Shown: positions 1 to 5,940, numbered from the stretch's first letter. The stretch is 6,552 nt of DNA from an uncultured Desulfobacterium sp. (GCA_937124525.1 CAKZLA010000498.1:1-6552), one strand, 5' to 3'. The notes: a model not told the origin generated them from the sequence alone. Numbers and translations are program-made.

Positions 1-841
1 CCATTAAACTAGCTCCATTAGCTCTTAATTCATTCATTATTTGACCAACGGACCAATCTATTTCCATAATCACATCTCCATATAAACCTCTGTTAGATTT
101 ACCTTTAAATTTATCCGAAACAAATAAGGGTACATGTGGTTGCGGGTGTGGAACATACAAAAAGAATGGATTATCCTTATTCTTTTTAATAAAGTCAACA
201 CTCCGCTCCGTAATCTGTGTGGTTAATTGCGATTGTTCCCTCAACGTGTCTATAACCATCTCATCCTCATATAAGGGCAGGTCTGGAAAGTTAAAAATAG
301 GTCCTTGTTGTGGGTGATAGGGCCACATATCATTAGAGTACGGAATACCAAACCACTCATCGAAACCGTGTCTTGTAGGCAAGAACTTTTTATGATGCCC
401 CAGATGCCATTTCCCAAAAATTGCTGTAGCGTAACCCTTTGCTTTTAGCATTTCGGCCAAAGTAGTTTCCGAAGAATTTATTCCATGGGTATTACCAGGG
501 CCCAAAGCATTATGTATACCTATGCGGTTAGGGTAACAACCTGTTAAAATTCCCGCTCTTGACGCCGAACATACCGCTTGTGCCGAGTAATAGCTCGTAA
601 GTATTGCACCGCCCTTTGCCATTTGATCCAAATTAGGTGTAGCAATATCATCAGCACCAAAAATACCTACATCATTATAGCCTTGGTCATCCGTGAAAAT
701 AAGTATAACATTTGGCGGTCTGGTTATGGTCTCAGGCTTTGGTTTTGCATCAGCACAACTAATGATTAACCCAGATACAACAAAAAGGGTTAGAAAATAA
801 AAAGGAACCTTACTTTTTAATTTGATTACTTTATTCTGCAT
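1..841 (-). CDS. Lipoprotein sulfatase (S1 / alkaline-phosphatase superfamily), 5' part only
   Basis: The reading frame is open from an ATG at 841 to the left edge: 280 codons of a protein that should be roughly 450-550 aa. It hydrolyses sulfate esters, most likely on a sulfated polysaccharide, outside the cytoplasm. Residues 1-29 form a lipoprotein signal: basic start MQNKVIKLKSK, hydrophobic core, lipobox IISC with the lipidated Cys29. The sulfatase domain opens at PPNVILIFTDDQGY, with metal-binding Asp51/Asp52. The formylglycine signature is CSASR, with Cys91 to be converted to formylglycine; Ala replaces the classical Pro. GKWHLG (Lys144, His146) and PHPQPH (His232, His236) follow. The later Asp-Asn metal site and the C-terminal subdomain lie outside the window. 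The ATG overlaps the end of the response regulator gene by 11 nt, with no clear Shine-Dalgarno, as is usual in Bacteroidota, so translation may be coupled. The exact substrate cannot be read from this part. Confidence 0.93.
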   Translation of the reverse strand, partial: MQNKVIKLKSKVPFYFLTLFVVSGLIISCADAKPKPETITRPPNVILIFTDDQGYNDVGIFGADDIATPNLDQMAKGGAILTSYYSAQAVCSASRAGILTGCYPNRIGIHNALGPGNTHGINSSETTLAEMLKAKGYATAIFGKWHLGHHKKFLPTRHGFDEWFGIPYSNDMWPYHPQQGPIFNFPDLPLYEDEMVIDTLREQSQLTTQITERSVDFIKKNKDNPFFLYVPHPQPHVPLFVSDKFKGKSNRGLYGDVIMEIDWSVGQIMNELRANGASLM

Positions 842-1550
842 TATAACTTGGTATTATTCTACTTTTTGCATTGGCTAAATAACTTCTACCTATGGTATAC
901 CTAATACCACCTATCTCAACACTATTACCCTCAACAACACTTACCTTGTCTATTGCTATTGTATAGGAACGATGTATCCTTAAAAACTGTGCTGACGGTA
1001 GTTCATCCGTAAAGCTACTTAGCGTTCTATGGATTATGAACTTTGCAGTAGGAGTAATTATTCTAATATAGTCCTTTAAACTTTCCACAACCATAATTTC
1101 ATCCAAATATACCTTTTGGAGCTTTTTTTTATCAACCTTAACAAAAATACTAGGTTTTTCCTTTTTGTTATTGTCGGGTGATTTTAAAGCGCCTTGTTTC
1201 AGACCAATAATACGGTCTATAGATTTTAAGAATCTAGGTAAAGAAATGGGTTTAACCAAATAGTCAATAGCCTCCAATTCAAAACTCTTCAAAGCATGTT
1301 CTTCATGAGCGGTAGTCATAATTACGAAAGGTTTCTTATGCAAAGTGCTAAGGAATTCCAAGCCATCTAAGTAAGGCATGTTGATATCCAAAAACATAAT
1401 ATCTACCTCATTATCGCGTAAAAACGAAGAAGCATCCATAGCATTAGAAAAAGTGTTGACCAACTCTAATTCCTTTACTTGCAAAATATAATTTCTTAAT
1501 ACGTTGATAGCCAATGGTTCATCGTCTACCGCGATTGCTTTTAAATTCAT
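831..1550 (-). CDS. LytTR-family response regulator
   Basis: This 239-aa protein is a full-length cytoplasmic DNA-binding regulator of the LytR/AgrA type. Residues 1-115 are the receiver domain: acidic pair Asp9/Asp10, phosphoacceptor Asp55 in FLDINMP, the conserved Thr in MTTAHEEHAL (about 79-80) and Lys100 in the VKP loop. A Lys/Asn-rich linker (about 118-133) leads to a LytTR DNA-binding domain (about 135-233) with the family's typical stretches ESLKDYIRI, FLRIHRSYTIAI and YTIGRSY. It overlaps the kinase gene upstream by 4 nt (ATGA-type stop/start) and the sulfatase gene downstream by 11 nt. It is therefore the natural partner of that kinase and a candidate regulator of the sulfatase. LytTR proteins bind direct repeats upstream of their targets; I found no such site here because the operon promoter is missing. 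Confidence 0.95.
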   Translation of the reverse strand: MNLKAIAVDDEPLAINVLRNYILQVKELELVNTFSNAMDASSFLRDNEVDIMFLDINMPYLDGLEFLSTLHKKPFVIMTTAHEEHALKSFELEAIDYLVKPISLPRFLKSIDRIIGLKQGALKSPDNNKKEKPSIFVKVDKKKLQKVYLDEIMVVESLKDYIRIITPTAKFIIHRTLSSFTDELPSAQFLRIHRSYTIAIDKVSVVEGNSVEIGGIRYTIGRSYLANAKSRIIPSYNAE

Positions 1551-2599
1551 ACAACTTTAAGCTTAAGTATTACATTGAACATTTCATTTTCTTCAAAAAT
1601 TGATAAATCATAATCACCATCATCATACCCCAGTTCCAGACGTTTCTTTACGTTAGAAAGTCCAATTCCGCCCGATCTCGTTGGAAAATCCGTTGCTCTA
1701 TCGGCATTTGGTATATTATTCGATATTTTAAAGGTCATAAACCCATTGACCACCTTAAGGTTTATATTAATCCGCATTTGACCAATATTTTTACTGGCTC
1801 CATGTTTAAAACAATTCTCTACTAAAGGTACTAATAGCATAGGTGCTATAGTACACCTGTTAAGATTTCCAGAAATGTGCACATCAATTTTCAAGGAATC
1901 ATCAAACCGTATCCTTTCCAAATCAATATAATTCTGAATACACTCTATTTCATTTGTTAAGTCCTGTCTTCTTTTTTTGGTGGCATATAGGAGGTAACGC
2001 ATTAATTCAGAAAGCTTTAAAATAACCTCTGGTGCTTTGTCCGACTTTTCTAAAGTTAGCGAATAAATATTGTTCAAAGTATTGAAGAAAAAATGTGGAG
2101 ATACTTGTGAGCGTAAAAATCGCAGTTCGGTTTTTAATTGCCTTCGTTCCAAATCATGCAGCTTACTACTTTCCCGGAGCCAATCAATAGTCAGCTTAAT
2201 AGCGGTAAAAAAAGAAATTACATACACCTCACCTATCATAGTGGTAACGGAATAGGCGAATGTAAGTGTATTGGTTTCACCTGCAGCCTCTGGCATTACG
2301 TCATCGCTAACGAGATAATAAGTCAAATTAAATTTTACGAGCAACATCACAAGCAATGAACCCAAAATTGTTAGGGAATAGAGTAAATACTTTTGGGTAT
2401 AGACAAACTTGGGCATTAAATAATACACATTAAAATAAGCTAATAGCATGTGTATTGGAAAACCTATTAAATTAGTTTTCAAAGAAAGCATAAAATGATA
2501 GATTGGCCATCTCTTCATTACATGCTCTAAAAAGATTTTCCAAAGCTCTTTGATCTGTACTTTGTCTTTGGAGCAAACCCAGCATGATATATCTGGCAA
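1547..2599 (-). CDS. LytS/YehU-type sensor histidine kinase, 5' end replaced by IS sequence
   Basis: This is an integral-membrane kinase that should phosphorylate the LytTR regulator next to it. Three hydrophobic segments are visible (about residues 44-62, 71-97 and 114-138), then a coiled linker. The His_kinase domain (PF06580 type) has the phosphoacceptor His169 in QVSPHFFFNTLNN. The ATPase domain has its N box in PLVENCFKHG (Asn262) and its G box in GGIGLSNVKKRL (310-321). Relatives usually have four N-terminal membrane segments. Here residues 1 to about 33 (MPDISCWVCSKDK...) are hydrophilic and come from out-of-frame reading of an IS4-type transposase remnant on the same strand. The native gene therefore starts only near position 2500, and its true start codon, first membrane segment and promoter are lost. 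The annotated start at 2599 is probably artificial; an ATG at 2518 is possible. The product may be dead or expressed from an IS-borne promoter. Confidence 0.85.
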   Translation of the reverse strand: MPDISCWVCSKDKVQIKELWKIFLEHVMKRWPIYHFMLSLKTNLIGFPIHMLLAYFNVYYLMPKFVYTQKYLLYSLTILGSLLVMLLVKFNLTYYLVSDDVMPEAAGETNTLTFAYSVTTMIGEVYVISFFTAIKLTIDWLRESSKLHDLERRQLKTELRFLRSQVSPHFFFNTLNNIYSLTLEKSDKAPEVILKLSELMRYLLYATKKRRQDLTNEIECIQNYIDLERIRFDDSLKIDVHISGNLNRCTIAPMLLVPLVENCFKHGASKNIGQMRININLKVVNGFMTFKISNNIPNADRATDFPTRSGGIGLSNVKKRLELGYDDGDYDLSIFEENEMFNVILKLKVV

Positions 2600-2790
2600 T
2601 CATCATAGATGTAAGAGCGATAAGTCCATCATAGTTTCGGATTTGCATCGGTTTGACCAAAATTCAGGTGCTGTCTGCACATTTTGAAAAAGACTTCAAT
2701 GCCCCAGCATTTTCCATACAACCGGATGGTTTTTCATCCGGGAGGGTGATACCCGTTAAAAAAAGGGCAGCCAGTTTTCGTTTTTTATCG
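2472..2790 (-). pseudogene. IS4-type (DDE_Tnp_1) transposase, C-terminal remnant with two compensating frameshifts
   Basis: Reading the minus strand from 2790 downwards gives DKKRKLAALFLTGITLPDEK, then after a -1 shift at an A5 run (about 2730-2734) TIRLYGKCWGIEVFFKMC and RQHLNFGQ. After a +1 shift near 2650 the original frame resumes with QIRNYDGLIALTSMMIARY and ...RALENLFRACNEEMANLSF. This is the end of an IS4-type transposase: the Y-2-R-3-E-6-K region with catalytic Glu (the Arg is Cys here and the last Lys is Arg), then the conserved YDGLIA...ARYIML and LF...CNEEM segments. If uncorrected, the first shift puts a TGA at 2664-2666 in frame. The 5' end is cut by the IS5 end at 2791, and the 3' end runs into kinase sequence at about 2480-2510, so no IS4 terminal repeat survives. 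The family is clear; the exact left boundary is approximate. Confidence 0.8.
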
Positions 2791-2791
2791 T

Positions 2792-2810
2792 GAATCTATC
2801 CCAAAAATCC
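2792..2810 (+). repeat. Left terminal inverted repeat of the IS5-family element
   Basis: GAATCTATCCCAAAAATCC matches the reverse complement of 3698-3716 at 17 of 19 positions. The two mismatches are near the outer end. Confidence 0.88.
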
Positions 2811-2812
2811 AT

Positions 2813-2841
2813 TTTACAGTGTTATTACCAGGTCTTATTTT
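2813..2841 (+). promoter_or_regulatory. Probable sigma-70 promoter of the IS5 transposase
   Basis: A -35-like TTTACA (2813-2818) and a -10-like TATTTT (2836-2841) are separated by 17 nt, just inside the left terminal repeat and 32-44 nt upstream of the transposase starts. This is a consensus match only. Confidence 0.45.
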
Positions 2842-2872
2842 TTGCCTGACAAGAGAGAACAACCTTTGAACA

Positions 2873-3712
2873 ATGAGGAAGAGGATGGCAGGCAAATTTA
2901 CTGGATTGACAGATGTCGAATGGGCAGTGATTGAACCACTTCTCCCGGAGCAACCCAAAAAATCGGGAAAAGGTCGTCCCCATGCATTCTTCAGGGATAT
3001 ACTGAACACCATACTTTGGGTCCTTATTACAGGAGCCAGGTGGATTGATGCCCCAAGAGGTAAAGGATTTGGAGCACGTTCAACATCACATCGTTGGTTG
3101 GGAATATGGACAACTGATGAAACATGGTCAAAGATCAAAGCCCTTCTTATGGGGCAGGCCCATGAACTGGGCCTTATAGACTGGAGTCGATCATCTGTAG
3201 ATGGATCATTTGCTGCCGGCAAAGGCGGTGGCGAAGATGTCCAGTATGGCTTTAAAGGCAAGGGAGTTACAATCCATGCTCTGGTGGATGGCAACGGACT
3301 ACCCCTTTCCGTTATTTCTACAGGAGCGGCAGAAAGCGAGAGGGCGCAAGTTGAACCGCTTATAGACCGAATAGAGACCATTACCGGAAAGACAGGGAGA
3401 CCCAGAAAACGGCCTGATGCAATACAAGGAGACAAGGGATATGACTCTCGTACATTGAGGGATCACATCAGGCACCGAGGAATTACCCCCATGATCCCCC
3501 GTCGGTCATGGCAAAATCGAAAACCGCCCAAAGGCAGACCTCCCAATAAGCCGGTTGATCGTTGGAAGGTCGAAAGAACTTTCGCATGGCTACAGCGAAA
3601 GTACAGAAGGCTGGTTGTCCGATGGGAACGCCGTAACAAATATTGGAATGGTTTCGTTATGTTTGCTGTCTGTCTCCTCTGGGTTAATCCTCTCACGGGA
3701 TTTTTGGGATAG
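2873..3712 (+). CDS. IS5-family transposase (DDE), intact
   Basis: This 279-aa transposase catalyses cut-and-paste movement of its own element. The N-terminal part is a DUF4096-like DNA-binding region (GLTDVEWAVIEPLLPEQ to about residue 80), with the typical GRPH...R..LN.ILWVL.TGARW block. The DDE catalytic domain follows: Asp110 in SVDGS, Asp187 in QGDKGYDS and Glu234 in WKVERTFAWLQ, with the basic tail RKYRRLVVRWER. All three acidic residues are present and the length is full, so it may be active. Many IS427-group elements split this gene in two with a frameshift; here it is one frame. The ATG at 2873 has no good ribosome site, but AGGA at 2876-2879 lies 5 nt before a second in-frame ATG at 2885. 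Translation from Met5 (MAGKFTGLTDVEW) is therefore the better guess. Confidence 0.95.
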   Translation: MRKRMAGKFTGLTDVEWAVIEPLLPEQPKKSGKGRPHAFFRDILNTILWVLITGARWIDAPRGKGFGARSTSHRWLGIWTTDETWSKIKALLMGQAHELGLIDWSRSSVDGSFAAGKGGGEDVQYGFKGKGVTIHALVDGNGLPLSVISTGAAESERAQVEPLIDRIETITGKTGRPRKRPDAIQGDKGYDSRTLRDHIRHRGITPMIPRRSWQNRKPPKGRPPNKPVDRWKVERTFAWLQRKYRRLVVRWERRNKYWNGFVMFAVCLLWVNPLTGFLG

Positions 3713-3716
3713 GCTC
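3698..3716 (-). repeat. Right terminal inverted repeat of the IS5-family element
   Basis: Read on the minus strand this is GAGCCTATCCCAAAAATCC, the partner of 2792-2810. It contains the transposase stop codon (3710-3712). Confidence 0.88.
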
Positions 3717-3717
3717 A

Positions 3718-3759
3718 TGATTCAGCTACTTCTAACTTTTCAGCCAGAGCTGGTTCGTT
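3718..3759 (-). pseudogene. Truncated orfB start of the IS3-like element (-1 frame)
   Basis: Shifting back one base at the A8 run gives the reading NEPALAEKLEVAES directly after ...LKDLLKK. This resembles the orfA/orfB fusion point of IS3-family transposases better than the zero-frame tail TNQLWLKS does. The frame then meets TGA formed by the outermost bases of the IS5 right end. The whole integrase (DDE) domain of orfB is missing, and it does not resume on the other side of the IS5 element, where an IS4-type remnant lies instead. Similarity is judged by eye on a very short stretch. Confidence 0.45.
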
Positions 3760-4013
3760 TTTTTTAAAAGGTCTTTTAACACAGCTATCTCAAGCTTTGC
3801 GTCAGCAAGCTCTCTTTCCAAAGCTCGTTGAGATTTCCGGCTATCGGTTTTTTGTTTGTTTTTGTCCCGTCTAAACCATGTGTATACCGTTGTAGCTGGG
3901 ATATCATGTTTTTTGGCAACAACGGCATAGTTATTGGTTTCAATGCATTCTTTAATAATTTGGGCTTTAAATTCTTTGCTGTAACTTCTCAGTTTCTCTC
4001 TGCTCATTTTCAT
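3732..4013 (-). CDS. IS3-type transposase orfA (HTH_Tnp_1 / Transposase_8)
   Basis: This small basic protein (93 aa as drawn) would bind the element's ends. Residues 8-50 form the helix-turn-helix: YSKEFKAQIIKECIETNN, then AVVAKKHDIPATTVYTWFRR. A lysine-rich linker leads to a predicted leucine-zipper-like coiled coil (ALERELADAKLEIAVLKDLLKK) of the kind used for multimerisation in IS3 orfA. The start is probably the ATG at 4007, not 4013: AAGGAG at 4015-4020 is only 1 nt from the first ATG but 7 nt from the second (MSREKLRSYS). Near its end the gene crosses eight A residues, a likely -1 frameshift site giving the OrfAB fusion. Without orfB it cannot transpose the element and could act only as a repressor or inert remnant. 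Assignment to IS3, rather than another HTH_Tnp_1 family, is probable but not certain. Confidence 0.7.
   Translation of the reverse strand: MKMSREKLRSYSKEFKAQIIKECIETNNYAVVAKKHDIPATTVYTWFRRDKNKQKTDSRKSQRALERELADAKLEIAVLKDLLKKTNQLWLKS
3758..3765 (-). other. Putative -1 programmed frameshift site (A8) between orfA and orfB
   Basis: The minus strand reads TTA AAA AAA ACG in the orfA frame. The run of eight A allows both tRNAs to slip back one base, the usual way IS3 elements make OrfAB. The zero frame stops 24 nt further on. Confidence 0.45.
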
Positions 4014-4091
4014 GCTCCTTTCAGGCGTTTTGTATTACCTGATTACGAGCAAAAAGTCTCCACATTATATACGGGGTTAGAGAGAGACAGA

Positions 4092-4116
4092 GTAAGTTCT
4101 CAATAAGTCCGGGCAA
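4092..4116 (+). repeat. Left terminal inverted repeat of the IS66 element
   Basis: It begins GTAAGTTCTCAATAAGTCCG and continues GGCAA. It is the inverse of 5836-5860 with one mismatch in 25 (T for C at base 7). Confidence 0.92.
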
Positions 4117-4144
4117 AGAAGGCAAGAGTCAGTGAAAAATCAAG

Positions 4145-5734
4145 TCACAGCTCAACAGACAATTGCAACGCTTTAATGGTGATGATATCAGAGAGATCAG
4201 GAATCTCATTTGTTCCGGACAATCGATCTTTGAGGTATTCCCAGAAAGAGATTGTGAGCTTGCGGCAAGTTTTTTTCAAACTTGTGAACGTATCTCGGCA
4301 TTGTCGTCCCAGATCACTTCTGGTCGACCCGCTGATTTTCCGGCGTTTGACATATTCTCGTATGTCATTTTCACTGAGATTATTGTGAAGGGGAATGTCC
4401 GGGAAATCCAGTACTCTGAGTAATTTCCGCTTATTGCGGTGAATGCGCTTCAAAGCATTGTTCAAGGAGGCAAAACATGTCTTTTTAGTGAAGATTGCAT
4501 CGAATTTAGCCTTAATGCTGGCTTTTTTCTCATTACCCGGCTGTGCTTTGAATTCTTTGAGAGAGGCATATAATTCCCATATTTCAGCCCGAATGTCCTG
4601 TACAGCCTGTTTTTGTTCTTCTGTGAGGCCAATGAGCTTGTTGATGAGACGTTCGGCATGGACCCAGCAAAGCGCATGATTCAGGATATTGAATTGGCCG
4701 GCATCATCGCTGACAATGACCATGTCGAGATTGAAACCATGCGCGACCAGACTGCCGATCAATGCACCTTCAGTAATAATTCTGATGTGACGCACCTTTT
4801 TAATATCGAGTGTCTTGAGGCAGTCCAGCCAGGCATCATCATTTTCATACACACTCAAAAATTGAGTGGTGATAAGGGTGAGGGACTCCTGGGGTAACCC
4901 CTGGGAGATCATATATGACAGAGCACTTGCATTGATGACATATTCTGTACGCCCGGCCTGCAATATTTTGAGAAAATTGATCCTGGTTTTGGTCTCAGTG
5001 CTGTGAAAGGTGGCAAAAAAATCGTTTCCAACATGGGTGCAATAGCCGTTTTTGGCCTTATGTCGTGCAGTGGTATCATCGACATTGATATGCGAGGATA
5101 CAGAAAGGCCTGTATCAAGGATGTCGTTTTTCTCATCATGAAAGAGTTCATGCCCTTCAATGAGAATATTGCTCAGTTGCCCTGCGGAAATCTCAAATCC
5201 CATATCATGTAATGCTTCCAGTAATATGGGCTGTGTGACATGGCAGTGATAATGCTGGTAAAGGACAAATCGTTTGAATTCCAAATCGAAATGCCCGCCG
5301 TTCAAATTTTCTGGGAGTTTTCCGGTGAATGAACGGCCATCCGGGGAAACCCATCTTTCCAGTAGATATTTGATAATGAAAGGTTCAAGCCGGAGTCCCT
5401 GGACCACAAAATCGTTATACCCTTTAAAGATGCTCCCAAGGGGGAGATCTTCAGGTGAAATCTTGATGGTTTTATGTATTTTCAGATTTTTTGTTTTATG
5501 ACGCTTGGCAGAGCCAGGCCGCTTGCCTTGTGTTTTAGATTTGTTTTTGCGCCGGGATTCAAGGCCGGAAGGCTTAATTTTTGGTTTGGGTTTTTGTCCC
5601 TTAAGGCGTGCAATTTCATCACGGAGAGCCTGGTTTTCCTCAGCAAGCAGGTTGAGATATTCCAGGAGCATCAAAACCAGAGGGGTTTGCTCTTCTACGG
5701 GAATGTCTTCAATTTTAGGAATTTTTACAACCAT
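4145..5734 (-). CDS. tnpC: IS66-family transposase TnpC, intact
   Basis: The 529-aa DDE transposase is the only gene of its element. An N-terminal leucine-rich coil (residues 14-46, LVLMLLEYLNLLAEENQALRDE) precedes a long Lys/Arg-rich tract (47-90). The IS66 catalytic core follows: first Asp in HINVDDTTARH (219/220), second in IVSDDAGQFN (343/344) followed by the ALCWVHAERL helix, and Glu455 in NNLSENDIREYVKRRKISGS, whose layout is diagnostic for IS66. The C-terminal tail contains RDTFTSLKKTCRKL. The usual zinc-finger Cys motif after the basic tract is not evident. Translation starts at the ATG at 5734, with GGAG at 5740-5743 spaced 5 nt, and a good promoter lies inside the element. No stop or frameshift interrupts it, so it may be functional. 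Confidence 0.95.
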   Translation of the reverse strand: MVVKIPKIEDIPVEEQTPLVLMLLEYLNLLAEENQALRDEIARLKGQKPKPKIKPSGLESRRKNKSKTQGKRPGSAKRHKTKNLKIHKTIKISPEDLPLGSIFKGYNDFVVQGLRLEPFIIKYLLERWVSPDGRSFTGKLPENLNGGHFDLEFKRFVLYQHYHCHVTQPILLEALHDMGFEISAGQLSNILIEGHELFHDEKNDILDTGLSVSSHINVDDTTARHKAKNGYCTHVGNDFFATFHSTETKTRINFLKILQAGRTEYVINASALSYMISQGLPQESLTLITTQFLSVYENDDAWLDCLKTLDIKKVRHIRIITEGALIGSLVAHGFNLDMVIVSDDAGQFNILNHALCWVHAERLINKLIGLTEEQKQAVQDIRAEIWELYASLKEFKAQPGNEKKASIKAKFDAIFTKKTCFASLNNALKRIHRNKRKLLRVLDFPDIPLHNNLSENDIREYVKRRKISGSTRSDLGRQCRDTFTSLKKTCRKLTISFWEYLKDRLSGTNEIPDLSDIITIKALQLSVEL

Positions 5735-5779
5735 GAGAGCTCCAGTGCATGAAATTTTACAACTATTATTTGATACAAT

Positions 5780-5808
5780 ATAATAAGAACGATTCAGCTT
5801 GGTTTCAA
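5780..5808 (-). promoter_or_regulatory. Probable sigma-70 promoter of tnpC (IS66)
   Basis: On the minus strand TTGAAA (5803-5808) and TATTAT (5780-5785) are separated by exactly 17 nt. They lie between the right terminal repeat and the tnpC start, about 45 nt upstream of the ATG. Confidence 0.6.
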
Positions 5809-5835
5809 GTCTTTGTGGTTGTAAAAAATCAGTGA

Positions 5836-5860
5836 TTGCCCGGACTTATTGAGGACTTAC
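5836..5860 (-). repeat. Right terminal inverted repeat of the IS66 element
   Basis: Read on the minus strand it begins GTAAGTCCTCAATAAGTCCG and continues GGCAA, the partner of 4092-4116 (24 of 25 identical). Confidence 0.92.
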
Positions 5861-5940
5861 AAAAAATACACATATAGTATTGAATTAATTGTATTTTTAT
5901 GTCATATATATCACTATAACTTCATTCAATAGGGGGCATT
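5861..5940. other. AT-rich leader between the IS66 end and the second IS5 transposase
   Basis: The 80 nt are very AT-rich and hold no gene. They should include the left end of the second IS5-family element, but its terminal repeat cannot be recognised without the right end. A loose TATAAC at 5915-5920 could be a -10 box. AGGGGG at 5931-5936 is a plausible ribosome site, 4 nt before the next ATG. Confidence 0.4.

Larger units (their letters stand above)
2791..3717 (+). mobile_element. Complete IS5-family insertion sequence (IS427/IS1031-like)
   Basis: The element is about 925 bp and is bounded by imperfect inverted repeats: GAATCTATCCCAAAAATCC at the left and the complement of GAGCCTATCCCAAAAATCC at the right (17 of 19 match). 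The repeat may extend by one outer T/A pair. It encodes one transposase filling almost the whole element, whose stop codon lies inside the right repeat. I see no convincing target-site duplication: left flank ...TTATCG, right flank TGATTC.... An IS4-type remnant lies on the left and an IS3-like remnant on the right, so the two flanks do not belong to one interrupted gene. The subgroup is inferred from the repeat style and the transposase. Confidence 0.88.
3718..4064 (-). mobile_element. 5' remnant of an IS3-like insertion sequence
   Basis: The remnant holds an intact orfA and the first codons of orfB, cut by the IS5 right end at 3717. The outer end is uncertain. A TG-starting sequence TGTGGAGACTTTTTGC (minus strand from 4064) has the look of an IS3 tip, and the space between it and the IS66 end at 4092 belongs to neither element. 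The other end and most of orfB are absent from the window, so the tip cannot be confirmed by its inverted partner. Confidence 0.5.
4092..5860 (-). mobile_element. Complete IS66-family insertion sequence (single-gene, ISBst12-like)
   Basis: The 1769-bp element is bounded by 25-bp inverted repeats that begin with GTAAG, the usual IS66 tip. Only tnpC is present; tnpA and tnpB, found in the ~2.5-kb IS66 elements, are absent, and the spaces on either side of tnpC (about 50 nt and 126 nt) have no room for them. This fits the shorter ISBst12-type group. IS66 elements normally make an 8-bp target duplication, but the flanking octamers (GAGACAGA left, AAAAAATA right) do not match. Confidence 0.9.

Noticed and set aside
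578..769. Open frame of 63 codons on the plus strand
   Set aside because: It lies antisense within the sulfatase gene, has no recognisable motif, and the sulfatase frame carries all the conserved residues.
2722..2741. Perfect 7-bp hairpin CCGGATG...CATCCGG with a T-rich loop
   Set aside because: It lies inside transposase coding sequence at a decayed frameshift point and has no U-tract after the stem, so it is not a terminator. It may only explain a slip or sequencing error at the A5 run.
2785..3435. 216-codon minus-strand frame opposite the IS5 transposase
   Set aside because: It is a shadow of the intact transposase: proline/serine-rich, without domains, and starting inside the catalytic region.
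3715..3723. TCA trinucleotides next to both IS5 ends (2791 side and 3718-3720) as a TNA target duplication
   Set aside because: Using TCA as the duplication makes the two element ends unequal by three bases, so the match is probably chance.
3719..3727. 9-bp sequence GATTCAGCT repeated at 5791-5799
   Set aside because: One copy is beside the IS5 end and the other inside the IS66 promoter region. There is no structural relation and the length is within chance for this window.
4880..4905. GGGGTAACCCC palindrome
   Set aside because: It is inside the conserved tnpC coding sequence and explained by codons; there is no terminator or operator context.
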